From Bacillota bacterium (lineage in GTDB: Bacteria > Bacillota > Clostridia > Lachnospirales > Lachnospiraceae): a stretch of DNA of 64,000 bases. The number at the start of each line of letters is the position of its first letter. Positions within the stretch are counted from its first letter, which is position 1. A program made the position numbers and the translations under genes. The notes beneath the pieces are model-generated. The model did not search any database, was not told the origin of the DNA, and saw only the letters and a list, made by a program, of their open reading frames with translations. Positions 1 through 9,007 of this stretch are shown here, one piece after another. The stretch is from NCBI GenBank assembly GCA_023386815.1, contig JAEWIZ010000022.1, forward strand, positions 62,001 through 126,000, read 5' to 3'.

Positions 1-367
1 CACCACGATCCAAAGCTTTAATCAGTAGTTCTGCCGTAGCAAGATTCGTTGCTAACGGTATATTATGCTTGTCACAAAGCTGAAACATATTATTTACATC
101 AGGTTCATGTGATTTCGGAGATATCGGGTCGCGTAGATATATTACCAGATCAATTTGGTTATGCTCAATTTGAGAGCCTAACTGCTGTTCCCCTCCCAAA
201 TGTCCTGCTAAAAACTTATGAACACTAAGATTAGTAACTTCCTCAATTAGGCGACCAGTGGTACCGGTGGCATATAAATTGTGTTTACTTAAAATACCAC
301 GATACGCAATACAAAAATTTTGCATCAATTTCTTTTTTGCATCATGTGCAATCATTCCGATATTCAT
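1..367 (-). CDS. mgsA: Methylglyoxal synthase (3' end cut by window edge)
   Basis: Converts dihydroxyacetone phosphate to methylglyoxal and phosphate, a cytosolic bypass of lower glycolysis. The visible 122 codons hold the family core: an N-terminal IAHD-type phosphate site (AHDAKKK), YATGTTG near residue 32-38, a GGEQQ motif near residue 58-62, LRDP and SHEPDVN, and LATNLATAE. The ATG at 367 follows AGGGAGG by 5 bases. It is last in a run mreB-mreC-mreD-mrdA-minC-minD-minE-rodA-mgsA. Odd: the family's catalytic aspartate in GGDQQ (Asp71 in E. coli) reads Glu60 here. About the last 10-20 residues fall outside the window. Identity is clear; activity level is open because of the Asp-to-Glu change. 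Confidence 0.93.
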   Translation of the reverse strand, partial: MNIGMIAHDAKKKLMQNFCIAYRGILSKHNLYATGTTGRLIEEVTNLSVHKFLAGHLGGEQQLGSQIEHNQIDLVIYLRDPISPKSHEPDVNNMFQLCDKHNIPLATNLATAELLIKALDRG

Positions 368-411
368 GTTAACCTCCCTTCCGCCGCTTGTTACGGCAAT
401 AATTTTAAGCT

Positions 412-1530
412 TTAACCTCTTCCTCTTTTTGGCTGTAATCTAATATTTAGAATTAAACCAACGGCTATCATTCCACTAATTAAGGAACTAAGCCCATAGC
501 TTAAGAAAGGTAGAGGTACACCGGTATTGGGTAAAAATGCAGTTGCCACACCAATGTTAACAAATACTTGGAACATAAACATGGAGGCGATACCCACAGA
601 AATTAACATTCCCATATAATCAGGTGCTTTTCTTGCAGTTGTTAAGCATAGATATATTATTATACCATATAAAACCAAGATTAAACAGCATCCAATAAAA
701 CCAAATTCTTCTCCAGCTACTGAAAAAATAAAATCGCTTTCAGAGATTGGAATGGAATCATAATTACGTTTGTCGGATTCATCAAATATTTTACCGTATA
801 ATTGTCCGGAGCCGATGGACAGCTCAGAGTTATCCTGCTGGAACATGGTCTCTGGATATTCCTCAGGATGCAGGATGGACAACACTCTTTCTTGCTGGTA
901 GTCATTCAGTAGAACTTGATAGTCTTGCTGAATATACCAAAATAAACCTAAAAAGGTAGGTATACCGATAACGAGCACCGGTAATATAATCTTCCAACTT
1001 AATCCTGCTGTAAATAGCATAATAGCAAAAATAAATAGTATAATCATACTTGTCGAAAGATTGGGTTGATCCAGAATAAAGTATACTGGTATTGCTACAG
1101 CAATAATGGATAAACCAATTAAAACGAAGTTATTGATTTTCGAACGATACATGGTAAAGACCGTTGCCAAAAATAGGATTAATATAATCTTCGAGAGCTC
1201 CGAAGGCTGAAACTGAATGGGGCCAATGACAACCCAACGCTGAGCATAATTAATGGTCTTTCCAATAAGTTTAACCAAAACAAGCAATACTATATTAACT
1301 ATATATAATATAATATAAAAATTGCAGATAAAATGGTAATCAATTAACGATAGAATAAGGGCAATTACTATTCCACCGGCAACACCTATTAATTGCTTTA
1401 AAAAGAGATTTTCACCTTCTGCCTGTACTTGCTTGATTAAATATGAGCCTATCAAGCCTAAGACTAAAACTAGAATAAGCAAGGTAATATTATATCGTTT
1501 AAAGTCATAACGTTTTAATTTTGATAACAT
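412..1530 (-). CDS. rodA: Peptidoglycan glycosyltransferase RodA (SEDS family)
   Basis: Polytopic membrane polymerase that makes glycan strands for side-wall elongation with the class B PBP encoded upstream (mrdA). The 372 residues show about ten hydrophobic spans, the SEDS signature RWVVIGPIQFQPSELSK near residue 100 and the ESDFIFSVAGEEFGFIG loop near residue 265 that carries the catalytic acidic residue of the family, then a C-terminal LPNTGVPLPFLSYG motif. The ATG at 1530 has AGGAAG 8 bases upstream. It starts 13 bases after minE. FtsW and SpoVE are the same fold; the mre/mrd/min neighbourhood argues for RodA rather than SpoVE. Confidence 0.93.
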   Translation of the reverse strand: MLSKLKRYDFKRYNITLLILVLVLGLIGSYLIKQVQAEGENLFLKQLIGVAGGIVIALILSLIDYHFICNFYIILYIVNIVLLVLVKLIGKTINYAQRWVVIGPIQFQPSELSKIILILFLATVFTMYRSKINNFVLIGLSIIAVAIPVYFILDQPNLSTSMIILFIFAIMLFTAGLSWKIILPVLVIGIPTFLGLFWYIQQDYQVLLNDYQQERVLSILHPEEYPETMFQQDNSELSIGSGQLYGKIFDESDKRNYDSIPISESDFIFSVAGEEFGFIGCCLILVLYGIIIYLCLTTARKAPDYMGMLISVGIASMFMFQVFVNIGVATAFLPNTGVPLPFLSYGLSSLISGMIAVGLILNIRLQPKRGRG

Positions 1531-1543
1531 CTAGATAACTTCC

Positions 1544-1819
1544 TTATTTTTTAGAGGACTTTAAATCCTTGATTGGGATATTAGCGAACAACGCAGGTAC
1601 GGAACCATTATTAGATTCCGAATCCATCTGAGTAATCTTGATATCAAGCCCATCTAAATCAATCTCAATGTATTTTGATATTACTGCAATAATATCATTC
1701 TTAATTTGTTCCATAATCTCAGGTGAGCAACCAGCACGATCGGAAACTAAGACTAGTTTTAAGCGATCTTTTGCTATGCTGCTTGTTCCCTTTTTCTTGA
1801 AAAAATCTGAAAAACCCAT
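1544..1819 (-). CDS. minE: Cell division topological specificity factor MinE
   Basis: Stimulates MinD ATPase and drives pole-to-pole Min oscillation so that MinCD inhibition is relieved at mid-cell. The 91 residues match the usual length: an N-terminal amphipathic membrane-binding stretch (MGFSDFFKKK), the MinD-contact helix region AKDRLKLVLVSDRAG, and a C-terminal topological domain (IEIDLDGLDIKI). It lies 12 bases after minD and before rodA. Having MinE rather than DivIVA/MinJ as the positional partner is usual in Clostridia. Confidence 0.95.
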   Translation of the reverse strand: MGFSDFFKKKGTSSIAKDRLKLVLVSDRAGCSPEIMEQIKNDIIAVISKYIEIDLDGLDIKITQMDSESNNGSVPALFANIPIKDLKSSKK

Positions 1820-1831
1820 CTTGCTACCCTC

Positions 1832-2623
1832 CTAGTTCTTCTTCCGTTTACCAAACAGTTTTTCGAAAAATCCTGCTTTCTCCTCTAAGTCCATGAATGG
1901 TACTTCTTCACCAAGTATCCTTTTGCAAATATTCATATATGCTCTGCCTGCTAAAGAATCAGAACCTACTAAAGGTTCACCCTGGTTGGTGGAGATGACG
2001 ATGTTTTCGTCATCTGGTACAATACCAATCAAATCAACTGCCAGAATTTCACAAACATCCTCACTTGACATCATATCACCGCGTTTTACCATATCCATAC
2101 GAATACGATTTACAATTAAGTGAGTTTGCTTCATCTCATTTGCTTCTAATAATCCAATAATTCGATCAGCATCTCTAACTGCTGAAACCTCTGGTGTAGT
2201 AACAACTAATGCTCTGTCTGCACCGGCAATTGCATTCTTAAAGCCTTGCTCAATACCAGCTGGGCAGTCCATTAATATGTAATCGAATTCCTCTCTTAAC
2301 TCATCAGCAAGCTTCTTCATTTGTTCTGGAGTAACAGCATTCTTATCTCTTGTTTGAGCGGATGGTAAAAGATATAGATTAGGATAACGCTTGTCCTTAA
2401 TTAAGGCATTGCGGATACGGCAGGTTCCTTCAATAACATCAACCAGATTATATACAATCCTATTTTCCAAGCCCATAACCACATCTAAATTTCTTAAGCC
2501 TATATCGGTATCGATTAATACGACTTTCTTGTCCAGCATTGCTAAGCCGGTTCCTACATTAGCGGTTGATGTTGTTTTACCAACACCACCTTTGCCTGAT
2601 GTTACAACAATTACTTCACCCAT
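1832..2623 (-). CDS. minD: Septum site-determining ATPase MinD
   Basis: Membrane-cycling ParA/MinD-family ATPase that recruits MinC to the membrane. The 263-residue protein has the deviant Walker A GKGGVGKTT at residues 10-18, a DTDIGLRNLD switch near 40, an IMDCPAGIEQG Walker B-like stretch near 119, and a C-terminal amphipathic membrane helix (EKAGFFEKLFGKRKK). The ATG at 2623 has a GGAGG 12 bases upstream, longer than optimal. That ribosome site is the last of three copies in a tandem leader array (2634-2693), described separately. Confidence 0.97.
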   Translation of the reverse strand: MGEVIVVTSGKGGVGKTTSTANVGTGLAMLDKKVVLIDTDIGLRNLDVVMGLENRIVYNLVDVIEGTCRIRNALIKDKRYPNLYLLPSAQTRDKNAVTPEQMKKLADELREEFDYILMDCPAGIEQGFKNAIAGADRALVVTTPEVSAVRDADRIIGLLEANEMKQTHLIVNRIRMDMVKRGDMMSSEDVCEILAVDLIGIVPDDENIVISTNQGEPLVGSDSLAGRAYMNICKRILGEEVPFMDLEEKAGFFEKLFGKRKKN

Positions 2624-2633
2624 TTGCTATCTA

Positions 2634-2693
2634 ATCCTCCTGGTCTTTATGGAGGATTTCTCCTCCAGTTTTTACGAAGGATTTCTCCTCCTT
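2634..2693 (-). repeat. Tandem Shine-Dalgarno/anti-Shine-Dalgarno leader before minD
   Basis: On the minus strand, reading toward minD, three related units of about 26 bases occur: one with AAGGAGGAGAAATCCTT (2677-2693), one with GGAGGAGAAATCCTCC (2651-2666), and the real ribosome site AGGAGGATT just before the gene. The middle unit is a perfect 6-bp hairpin with a GAAA (GNRA) tetraloop. Its TCCTCC arm can instead pair with the true GGAGGA across a 10-base loop. The layout S-A-S-A-S (S, Shine-Dalgarno; A, its complement) is seen directly; a regulatory role is inference. Confidence 0.8.
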
Positions 2694-2711
2694 GTTAAAA
2701 ATATTATTAGG

Positions 2712-2741
2712 TAATTGCAAGAACGATAAGTTTTGCAATTA
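2712..2741. repeat. Palindrome with TAATTGCAA arms between minC and minD
   Basis: TAATTGCAA (2712-2720) and TTGCAATTA (2733-2741) form a 9-bp perfect inverted repeat with a 12-base loop between the minC stop and the minD leader. Read on the minus strand it is followed after some 10 bases by a short T run, so weak termination after minC is possible. The same arm sequence (GGTAATTGC) recurs at 24782-24827. Confidence 0.6.
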
Positions 2742-2793
2742 TTAATAGATAAGTTTATTGCAGCTTAGGTGCTGCACGCTTTCACAATCCGAT

Positions 2794-3459
2794 TTATAAC
2801 CGGATATCATTTAATATACTTTTATTCAAAGGTTCAATGTAAATGTTATCATCTTCTAAAAATGCTATTTTCGCTTCTTTTACCTCTTCCTTCACCGGTT
2901 TATCCGGTGCTCTTGCAATAATATCCCCAATACGAATCTGCATAGGATTCATATCAAGAGCGACCACAAAAGAATTGGTATTGCCTGACGCACCAGCGAA
3001 GGCATTACCCTTTAAGGCACCAAGTACAATAATATTTCCTTTTGATACAACACTGGCACCGTGATTTACATCTCCAAGAATAATAACGCTGGTTTCAAAG
3101 GATAAGGAAGCGCCAGAGCGTAGGATTCCCTTATAAAATTGTCCCGTATTATTCGATAATTCCATAAGCTTTTGCTCAACGGTTTTTTTGAAAATCTCTT
3201 CCGTATTAGGATCGTTTTCCATCACACAGACAATATGCATATCCGTATTTTCCGCAATAACGTCTAGAATCTCCCTCTGGTGTTCGTTTGTCAACTTGCG
3301 ACCCTCAAAGCTGATCGCCATTTTAGCATTATCAAAAAATTTACTAGACTCTCTGAATTTTTCTGCAACCAGTTGTTTCAATTCATCAAAAGGTACATCA
3401 GGGCTTAATACGACAATGATGCCATATTTGTTACCTTTTATCATAACAGAATTATTCAT
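2794..3459 (-). CDS. minC: Septum site-determining protein MinC
   Basis: Inhibitor of FtsZ polymerisation, brought to the membrane by MinD. The 221 residues comprise an N-terminal FtsZ-interaction domain (about 1-105) and a C-terminal beta-helix domain (about 110-205) with the family's repeating hydrophobic-glycine pattern (GDVNHGASVVSKGNIIVLG and NAFAGA). It begins the min segment, downstream of mrdA with a 65-base gap. The ATG at 3459 is preceded by a GGAAGGAG site. Confidence 0.95.
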   Translation of the reverse strand: MNNSVMIKGNKYGIIVVLSPDVPFDELKQLVAEKFRESSKFFDNAKMAISFEGRKLTNEHQREILDVIAENTDMHIVCVMENDPNTEEIFKKTVEQKLMELSNNTGQFYKGILRSGASLSFETSVIILGDVNHGASVVSKGNIIVLGALKGNAFAGASGNTNSFVVALDMNPMQIRIGDIIARAPDKPVKEEVKEAKIAFLEDDNIYIEPLNKSILNDIRL

Positions 3460-3524
3460 CGCTAAACTCCTTCCCGGTCAAATGGCCGGATTTATTGATT
3501 ACAATAAGTAGTAATCCTTATTGT

Positions 3525-6386
3525 TTATTCCAAAGCTCCACCATTTAAATTCCCCTCCAAATTACCATTCAGTAGAGTATCTGCATCCGTCTTTCCAAAG
3601 TATAAAGAATAGATATTCTTCGTAAGGTCTGCTGCATTATGTGAGGTATATCCGTTTGCAATAACAGTGGTCACAGATATTTTTGGAGCTTCGTAGGGCG
3701 CAAAAGATACGAATAAGGCATTATTCGCATGAGATTTGCTAATCTGTGAAGTACCAGTCTTTCCTGCTACCTTGACATCAAAGTTAGAATAGTCTGTAAA
3801 TACAGAGCCACCATATACATTCGTTACCGCGTACATACCATCCCAAACAGTATTCCAAGTAGATTCGCTCACATCCGTCAGGTCGTGATCTACCGTTGCA
3901 CTATTATCAAGAATTACGGAACCGTCCTTATCTTCAATCTTATCTAATAAGGTAAGATTATAGCAGGTTCCCCGGTTTGCCAGGGTTGTAATATATTTTG
4001 ACAGCTGAGCCGGAGTATAGTTATTGGAACCTTGTCCAATGGTCGAACGAACCGCATCCGTGGTTGAAATCTGAGGATTTAATTCATTTAACTCCAGTCC
4101 CGAGGTTTCATCTAATCCAAATAAAGTAGCATATGTCTGAAGCTTCGTTAGACCCACATCAGAATTATATTTACCTAAGCTATCAATACTTAAACGCCAA
4201 CCCATTTCAAAGAAAAAGTAGTTACAAGATACCTTCAAAGCATCAACAATATTAACAGCACCATGGGAGCCGGGATAAATGTGACACTTTGGGGAAGGTG
4301 TAATCTTGGTGAATTCACCCAAATCAATAATTTTTTCAGAAGGCGTAGTAACACCCTCCTCTAAAGCTGCTACTGCAGTGATCATCTTAAAGGTGGAACC
4401 GGGAGCAACTCTTGTGGATAATGCACGATTAAGTAACGGGTAAGAATTATCCTTTAATAACTGATTGTAATATTTGGAGTTAATCTTATTGGCAAATAAG
4501 TTATTATCATAGCTGGGATATGTTACCATAGCTAATACATCCCCTGTATTAACATCCGTAATAACAACGGAACCACTACAGGGTTCAAGGGCTAACATGC
4601 CTGGAGTAATCTTAAGATCTCTAATCTTATCCGTAATAAACTTATAAGAAGAAATTGTACCATTTCTTAGGCTGTTAATTTCACTTTCATTATATTCTAA
4701 CACACCTTGGTCAAATAATAAAAGACAAATTTCAGTTCCTGATAATTTATATGAAAAAATCAGGTTGCGATATATCATCTTTTGAAATTTATTGTCTTCT
4801 TTTAGGATGTCCTTCGTATGATCAATCAATTTCTGAAATAATTCTTCTGCGCTATAGTACTCGTCACCAATGCCTAAGATGGATAAATCGATCCAATTAT
4901 TTGCCAATGCACTTTGAAGAAAAGCACTTAGACTAATATTGTTATTAAGATAGGACTGATAGGTGGTATCATTTTCCGGAATACTACTCTTTAATAAGAT
5001 GTTATTACTAACTAACACACTATAGAAATAAGCCAGAAAATCCTCCATATCGCCAGCCTTATCATTGGTGGTTGTGCTATCTAAGGCAAGCAAATTATTA
5101 TATTTTCTATCAATATCCTGTAATGCAGTTTCATATTTGGTTTTCGTGGTTTTCTCCAGTGAGGTAGCATCTGCACCATCAAATTCATTAACCTTAATAA
5201 TATTGTTATTGATTAGCGCATTATACACTTCATAAATTGGAATTGTAATTTCACTGGCGCTCTCACCCTTACTACCGTAGCTCATCGTTGGAACGATATT
5301 AGATAAAAGAATATTGGTAATCTCTTTTTCCAACAGCAGGTAGACATTTTTCTGCAAATTGCTGTCTATGGTTAAATAAACATCGTTACCTGCAATTGGA
5401 TCCACGGTCTGCTTGATCTCCGTAACCCTTCCATTGGAGTTAACGGTTACAGTTTCTGTTCCCTTATTACCGGCAAGGTACTGTTCATACACTTGTTCTA
5501 AACCGGATTTTCCGATCATATCCGTAGAATTGTAAGGATTCTCTTTATCTTCTTCTTTTGCTTCTAATTCTTTCGCTTCTAATTCATCTGAACTAATTAA
5601 GCCGGTATAACCTAAAAGGTGTGAATAATAAAGGCTGTCTTGGTATACCCTGCTAGCCTGCTGCTGAATATCTACACCTTTTAGCTCTGAGTTATTTTCT
5701 TTAATAGCTGCCACAGTCTTGTCACTTACATCAGAGGCAACGGTAACCTGTAAATACTTAGGATAATTAATGAATAACGCATACCGTATACTCATGATTT
5801 TTAAGGCTTCTTCATCGGAATAATCATCTGAGATGCCAAACATTGGAGCAATCGCATTACCGGTACCATGCTTTAAGAAATCAAATACTTCCTGGGCCGT
5901 AGAGTTTTTCTGTTCTTCGGTCAGCTCATTGTCTTTTAGCACATAGGCATATGCATTTTCCAGAAAACGAGTCAGAGCTTTTCCCTTTACAGTAAATTCA
6001 AATTCTCCATTTTCGTTTTTTACGATGTAAAATTCTGTATCAAGGGTGTCGCCACTATCTTCAATTAATTTTACCACTCTATCGATAATTGCATTATACT
6101 CCGTATTGGAAGAAATCGACACGCCTTCCATAACAACAGAATAGGATAATTTATTGCTAGCAAGCAGTACTCCATTTCGGTCGTATATATTACCGCGGGT
6201 ACTTTTCACATCTCTTTGTTTCGCATATTTTAATTCACTTTCAACTGTTATCTCAGGTCCTTCGACGATCTGTAATATAAACAGACGATTGACGATTACA
6301 CCGAATAAGACAAGGTAAATAAGAGTAACCGGAAATAGTCTTGATTTCGCAAGTTTTTTAAAATAATCTAAGAATACATCAAGCAA
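3525..6386 (-). CDS. mrdA: Class B penicillin-binding protein 2, with a large insertion
   Basis: Transpeptidase partner of RodA in side-wall synthesis. One N-terminal membrane span lies at about 17-40, followed by a PBP dimerisation domain with TRGNIYDRNG near 63-72. The transpeptidase motifs are intact: STFK with Ser664, SCN at 720-722 and KTG at 876-878. At 953 residues it is far longer than the usual 600-750; the excess is a segment of about 240 residues (about 357-597) rich in Asn, Ser and Leu, placed between the pedestal and catalytic domains. The start is TTG at 6386, supported by GGAGG 7 bases upstream and no in-frame ATG nearby. It follows mreD by 2 bases. Confidence 0.93.
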   Translation of the reverse strand: MLDVFLDYFKKLAKSRLFPVTLIYLVLFGVIVNRLFILQIVEGPEITVESELKYAKQRDVKSTRGNIYDRNGVLLASNKLSYSVVMEGVSISSNTEYNAIIDRVVKLIEDSGDTLDTEFYIVKNENGEFEFTVKGKALTRFLENAYAYVLKDNELTEEQKNSTAQEVFDFLKHGTGNAIAPMFGISDDYSDEEALKIMSIRYALFINYPKYLQVTVASDVSDKTVAAIKENNSELKGVDIQQQASRVYQDSLYYSHLLGYTGLISSDELEAKELEAKEEDKENPYNSTDMIGKSGLEQVYEQYLAGNKGTETVTVNSNGRVTEIKQTVDPIAGNDVYLTIDSNLQKNVYLLLEKEITNILLSNIVPTMSYGSKGESASEITIPIYEVYNALINNNIIKVNEFDGADATSLEKTTKTKYETALQDIDRKYNNLLALDSTTTNDKAGDMEDFLAYFYSVLVSNNILLKSSIPENDTTYQSYLNNNISLSAFLQSALANNWIDLSILGIGDEYYSAEELFQKLIDHTKDILKEDNKFQKMIYRNLIFSYKLSGTEICLLLFDQGVLEYNESEINSLRNGTISSYKFITDKIRDLKITPGMLALEPCSGSVVITDVNTGDVLAMVTYPSYDNNLFANKINSKYYNQLLKDNSYPLLNRALSTRVAPGSTFKMITAVAALEEGVTTPSEKIIDLGEFTKITPSPKCHIYPGSHGAVNIVDALKVSCNYFFFEMGWRLSIDSLGKYNSDVGLTKLQTYATLFGLDETSGLELNELNPQISTTDAVRSTIGQGSNNYTPAQLSKYITTLANRGTCYNLTLLDKIEDKDGSVILDNSATVDHDLTDVSESTWNTVWDGMYAVTNVYGGSVFTDYSNFDVKVAGKTGTSQISKSHANNALFVSFAPYEAPKISVTTVIANGYTSHNAADLTKNIYSLYFGKTDADTLLNGNLEGNLNGGALE

Positions 6387-6388
6387 GT

Positions 6389-6898
6389 TTATACCTCCTC
6401 GTCCTGATTACGCTCTAGGCGGCTGTTTATCATATGTAACAGCTTGTACAGAAAAACTGAGACAGCAACCGTATATATGATTTCAGGCAAGATAATTCTC
6501 CTTAAATAATAAAGAATATCAAGTCTGCCACGCAACAAAAATTCAAACACATAATAGAAAAAGCCATATAGGAAATTACAGATTGCAATAATTCCAATCG
6601 GTAAGGTGAAATCATCTTTTGAATAAAATCGATTGGTCATACCTGCCAGATATCCAATTACTAAATAGAGCAAGGCATATAATCCTATAATATAGCTACC
6701 ATACATCAAATCGACTAATAAACCGCAAAACAACCCCATCATCATTCCAGGGGTTCTGCCGCGCATATGCCCAGTTGCTGCAACTAGAATTAATAGCAGA
6801 TTGGGCATGATATTAGCCAATGCGATATAATGATACATTGCACTTTGTATCAAAAAACATAGGATGATTTCTATGATATATATAATCAATCTTTTCAC
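6389..6898 (-). CDS. mreD: Rod shape-determining protein MreD
   Basis: Small integral membrane protein of the elongasome. The 169 residues are almost wholly hydrophobic with five or six predicted spans and end in a charged tail (LERNQDEEV). The start codon is GTG at 6898 with only a weak upstream AGTAGG. It sits between mreC (18-base gap) and mrdA (2-base gap), the standard mreBCD-mrdA order. Sequence conservation in this family is low, so the call rests on size, hydrophobicity and position. Confidence 0.9.
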   Translation of the reverse strand: MKRLIIYIIEIILCFLIQSAMYHYIALANIMPNLLLILVAATGHMRGRTPGMMMGLFCGLLVDLMYGSYIIGLYALLYLVIGYLAGMTNRFYSKDDFTLPIGIIAICNFLYGFFYYVFEFLLRGRLDILYYLRRIILPEIIYTVAVSVFLYKLLHMINSRLERNQDEEV

Positions 6899-6916
6899 AA
6901 CAATACCTACTTTATG

Positions 6917-7783
6917 TTATTCTGTAGGAGCTTCATCAATCAGAGGCTCTTTTAGTTCCGTGATAATAAGTACTTCCTCCAAACGTTCAAAATCAACAAC
7001 AGGTGTTAGATAGGCTGTCTTGGTCATATTACTGGGATCAAGTTTAATATCGCTCACATGTCCAATTGTGATTCCCTCCAGGAAGTTGGGACTGATATGA
7101 GAGGTAACAATTTCATCACCGTCGCTGACCTGGGCATCCTTGCTGATTAGTTCAACACGAATTTTCCCATCATCCATCAGCTTCAAATCCCCTTGTACTA
7201 TACAAGTGTCGGAGGTCTTAATAAACATACCGCTGACATTGCTATTGTCATCGATAATTGCTCTAACCACAGAATAATTGTAATGAACTTCTGTGATAAT
7301 TCCTGCCAGGCCGTTTCCTGCCAACACATTCATATTCTTTTCTAAGCCATCCCGCTCACCCTTATCAATGGTAAAGACATTGTACCAATTGTTAGAGTCC
7401 TTACTTATGACCCTGGCGGCAACTTTAGGGTAATCAGCATATTTTTGATCCAGGTCGTATAGTTTTCTTAGTTCATCAAGCTCATACTTATCCTGGAGGA
7501 GCATCTGATTCTGATAGGATAACAGATCGACCTGCTCTTTTAACTGTGTGTTTTCCTGCTCAAGATCACCGATCCTTTTAAAATGATCCAACTTTTCGGT
7601 AACATAGCTTCCTACTGTATTGATACCACGCTGCATCGGGGTAATGACCGAGCCGACCGCATTTTTCACCGGTGATAACTGCTCACCAAACCGAAAGGAA
7701 ATGATAATCAAACCGATACACAAAACGATACAGACGATGAGGATGTATTTTGGATTTAAATTAATTTTTGGCCTTCGTCTCAT
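6917..7783 (-). CDS. mreC: Rod shape-determining protein MreC
   Basis: Bitopic scaffold linking MreB filaments to PBP2/RodA. The 288 residues comprise an N-terminal span at about 13-30, a coiled-coil region at about 65-110 (EQENTQLKEQVDLLSYQNQ) and a C-terminal beta-barrel domain with VISKDSNNWYNVFTIDKG and GLAGIITEV, which are family motifs. The ATG at 7783 follows GGAG by 7 bases. It is transcribed between mreB and mreD. Confidence 0.95.
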   Translation of the reverse strand: MRRRPKINLNPKYILIVCIVLCIGLIIISFRFGEQLSPVKNAVGSVITPMQRGINTVGSYVTEKLDHFKRIGDLEQENTQLKEQVDLLSYQNQMLLQDKYELDELRKLYDLDQKYADYPKVAARVISKDSNNWYNVFTIDKGERDGLEKNMNVLAGNGLAGIITEVHYNYSVVRAIIDDNSNVSGMFIKTSDTCIVQGDLKLMDDGKIRVELISKDAQVSDGDEIVTSHISPNFLEGITIGHVSDIKLDPSNMTKTAYLTPVVDFERLEEVLIITELKEPLIDEAPTE

Positions 7784-7858
7784 TGTAAGTCTCCATATAA
7801 TAAAATAATTATTATAGGAACATATTCTTGTTTCTATAATATTAAAAATTGCTTAACC

Positions 7859-8884
7859 CTAACTAAGAGCTTTGGAACGGATGGTATCTGCAAGAGTTGC
7901 TAATTTCGGATTTTCTAATATTTTTCCAAGACCATTGACTACCGTATTGGCAGGGTCAGGACAAATATTAATTTTGAGTTCCGTTTCCTTACGCATCAAC
8001 TCGTCCAAGGCAAAAATACCCGCAGAACCACCTGTGATATAGATACCACTGTCTATAATATCAGAAGAAATTTCCGGTGGCGTACGCTCAAGGATAATTT
8101 TAATTGCATCAATAATAGAATACATATATTCTGCGATGGCATCATAAACAGCTTTTGAGTTTACTTCCATCTCAGTAGGCAGACCACTGACAACATCTCG
8201 GCCATAGACCTTAACAGAAGCTTCTACTGATGTAATAGCGCTAGCCAGCTTCTTTTTGATATTCTCGGCAGTTTTATCACCAATGTATAGGTTGTATTTT
8301 CTTTTTACCATGTTTTTTATTGCTTCATCCAAACGATTACCGCCAACCGGTATTAGTTTACTAAGTACGATTCCACCTAAGGAAAGTATGGACACCTCCG
8401 TAGTGTCTGCGCCAATATCAACGATCATAACACCCCTTGCGGTCATTACGTCCAGTCCTGCTCCAACGGCATCTGCAAGTGGCTTTTCTACAATCTTAAT
8501 GCGGCCTACCTTTAAGCTGGAGCTGGCGATCAAATCATAGAAAGCACGACGTTCTACCTCAGTGATATCCGTCGGTGTTGCCACAATATAATCTGCAGCA
8601 CTGGAACCAAAACGCTTTGCACCACTGACACGGGTTATAAAATGTGTCAATAGCTCCATCATATTTGCTACATCTGCAATAACTCCATTTTTTACAGGAT
8701 AGGATACATTTATATTGGCTGGGGCTTTCTCATACATATCAAAGGCATCATTACCAGTGGCAATGATGTTTTTACGATCCGAAATAGCCACGATATTACG
8801 CTCATCCAGCACGATACCCTGCCCCTTCTTATATATTTTAATTGTACTTGTACCAAAATCTATTCCGAATGCTTTTGAAGCCAT
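7859..8884 (-). CDS. mreB: Actin-like rod-shape protein MreB (MreB/Mbl family)
   Basis: ATP-dependent filament protein that directs side-wall synthesis. The 341 residues carry actin-fold signatures: phosphate-1 loop IDFGTSTIKIYKKG near residue 8, phosphate-2 loop VDIGADTTEVSIL near 158, and the adenosine motif ITGGSAGIF near 284. The usual LGTANT and NEPSVVA motifs are changed to FGTSTI and DERNIVA, so it is a diverged paralogue type; Mbl is an alternative name. The ATG at 8884 follows a GGAGG. It heads the mre-mrd-min-rodA-mgsA run. Confidence 0.92.
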   Translation of the reverse strand: MASKAFGIDFGTSTIKIYKKGQGIVLDERNIVAISDRKNIIATGNDAFDMYEKAPANINVSYPVKNGVIADVANMMELLTHFITRVSGAKRFGSSAADYIVATPTDITEVERRAFYDLIASSSLKVGRIKIVEKPLADAVGAGLDVMTARGVMIVDIGADTTEVSILSLGGIVLSKLIPVGGNRLDEAIKNMVKRKYNLYIGDKTAENIKKKLASAITSVEASVKVYGRDVVSGLPTEMEVNSKAVYDAIAEYMYSIIDAIKIILERTPPEISSDIIDSGIYITGGSAGIFALDELMRKETELKINICPDPANTVVNGLGKILENPKLATLADTIRSKALS

Positions 8885-8915
8885 ATCGTACGTTACCTCC
8901 TATTAATCATGTGTC

Positions 8916-8935
8916 AACCAGCGTTGCCGCTGATT
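8916..8935 (-). promoter_or_regulatory. GNRA-loop hairpin in the mreB leader
   Basis: On the minus strand AATCAGCG-GCAA-CGCTGGTT forms an 8-bp hairpin (one G-U pair) closed by a GCAA tetraloop, about 17 bases before the mreB ribosome site. There is no T run, so it is not a simple terminator. It could protect the transcript or separate radC from mreB. Confidence 0.5.
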
Positions 8936-9007
8936 ATCTACTTTTGCTCATGTAATGAATGTCTATGCCTGCCGGTAACCTTATGGAAAGCTATTATTAG
9001 TGGTCGG

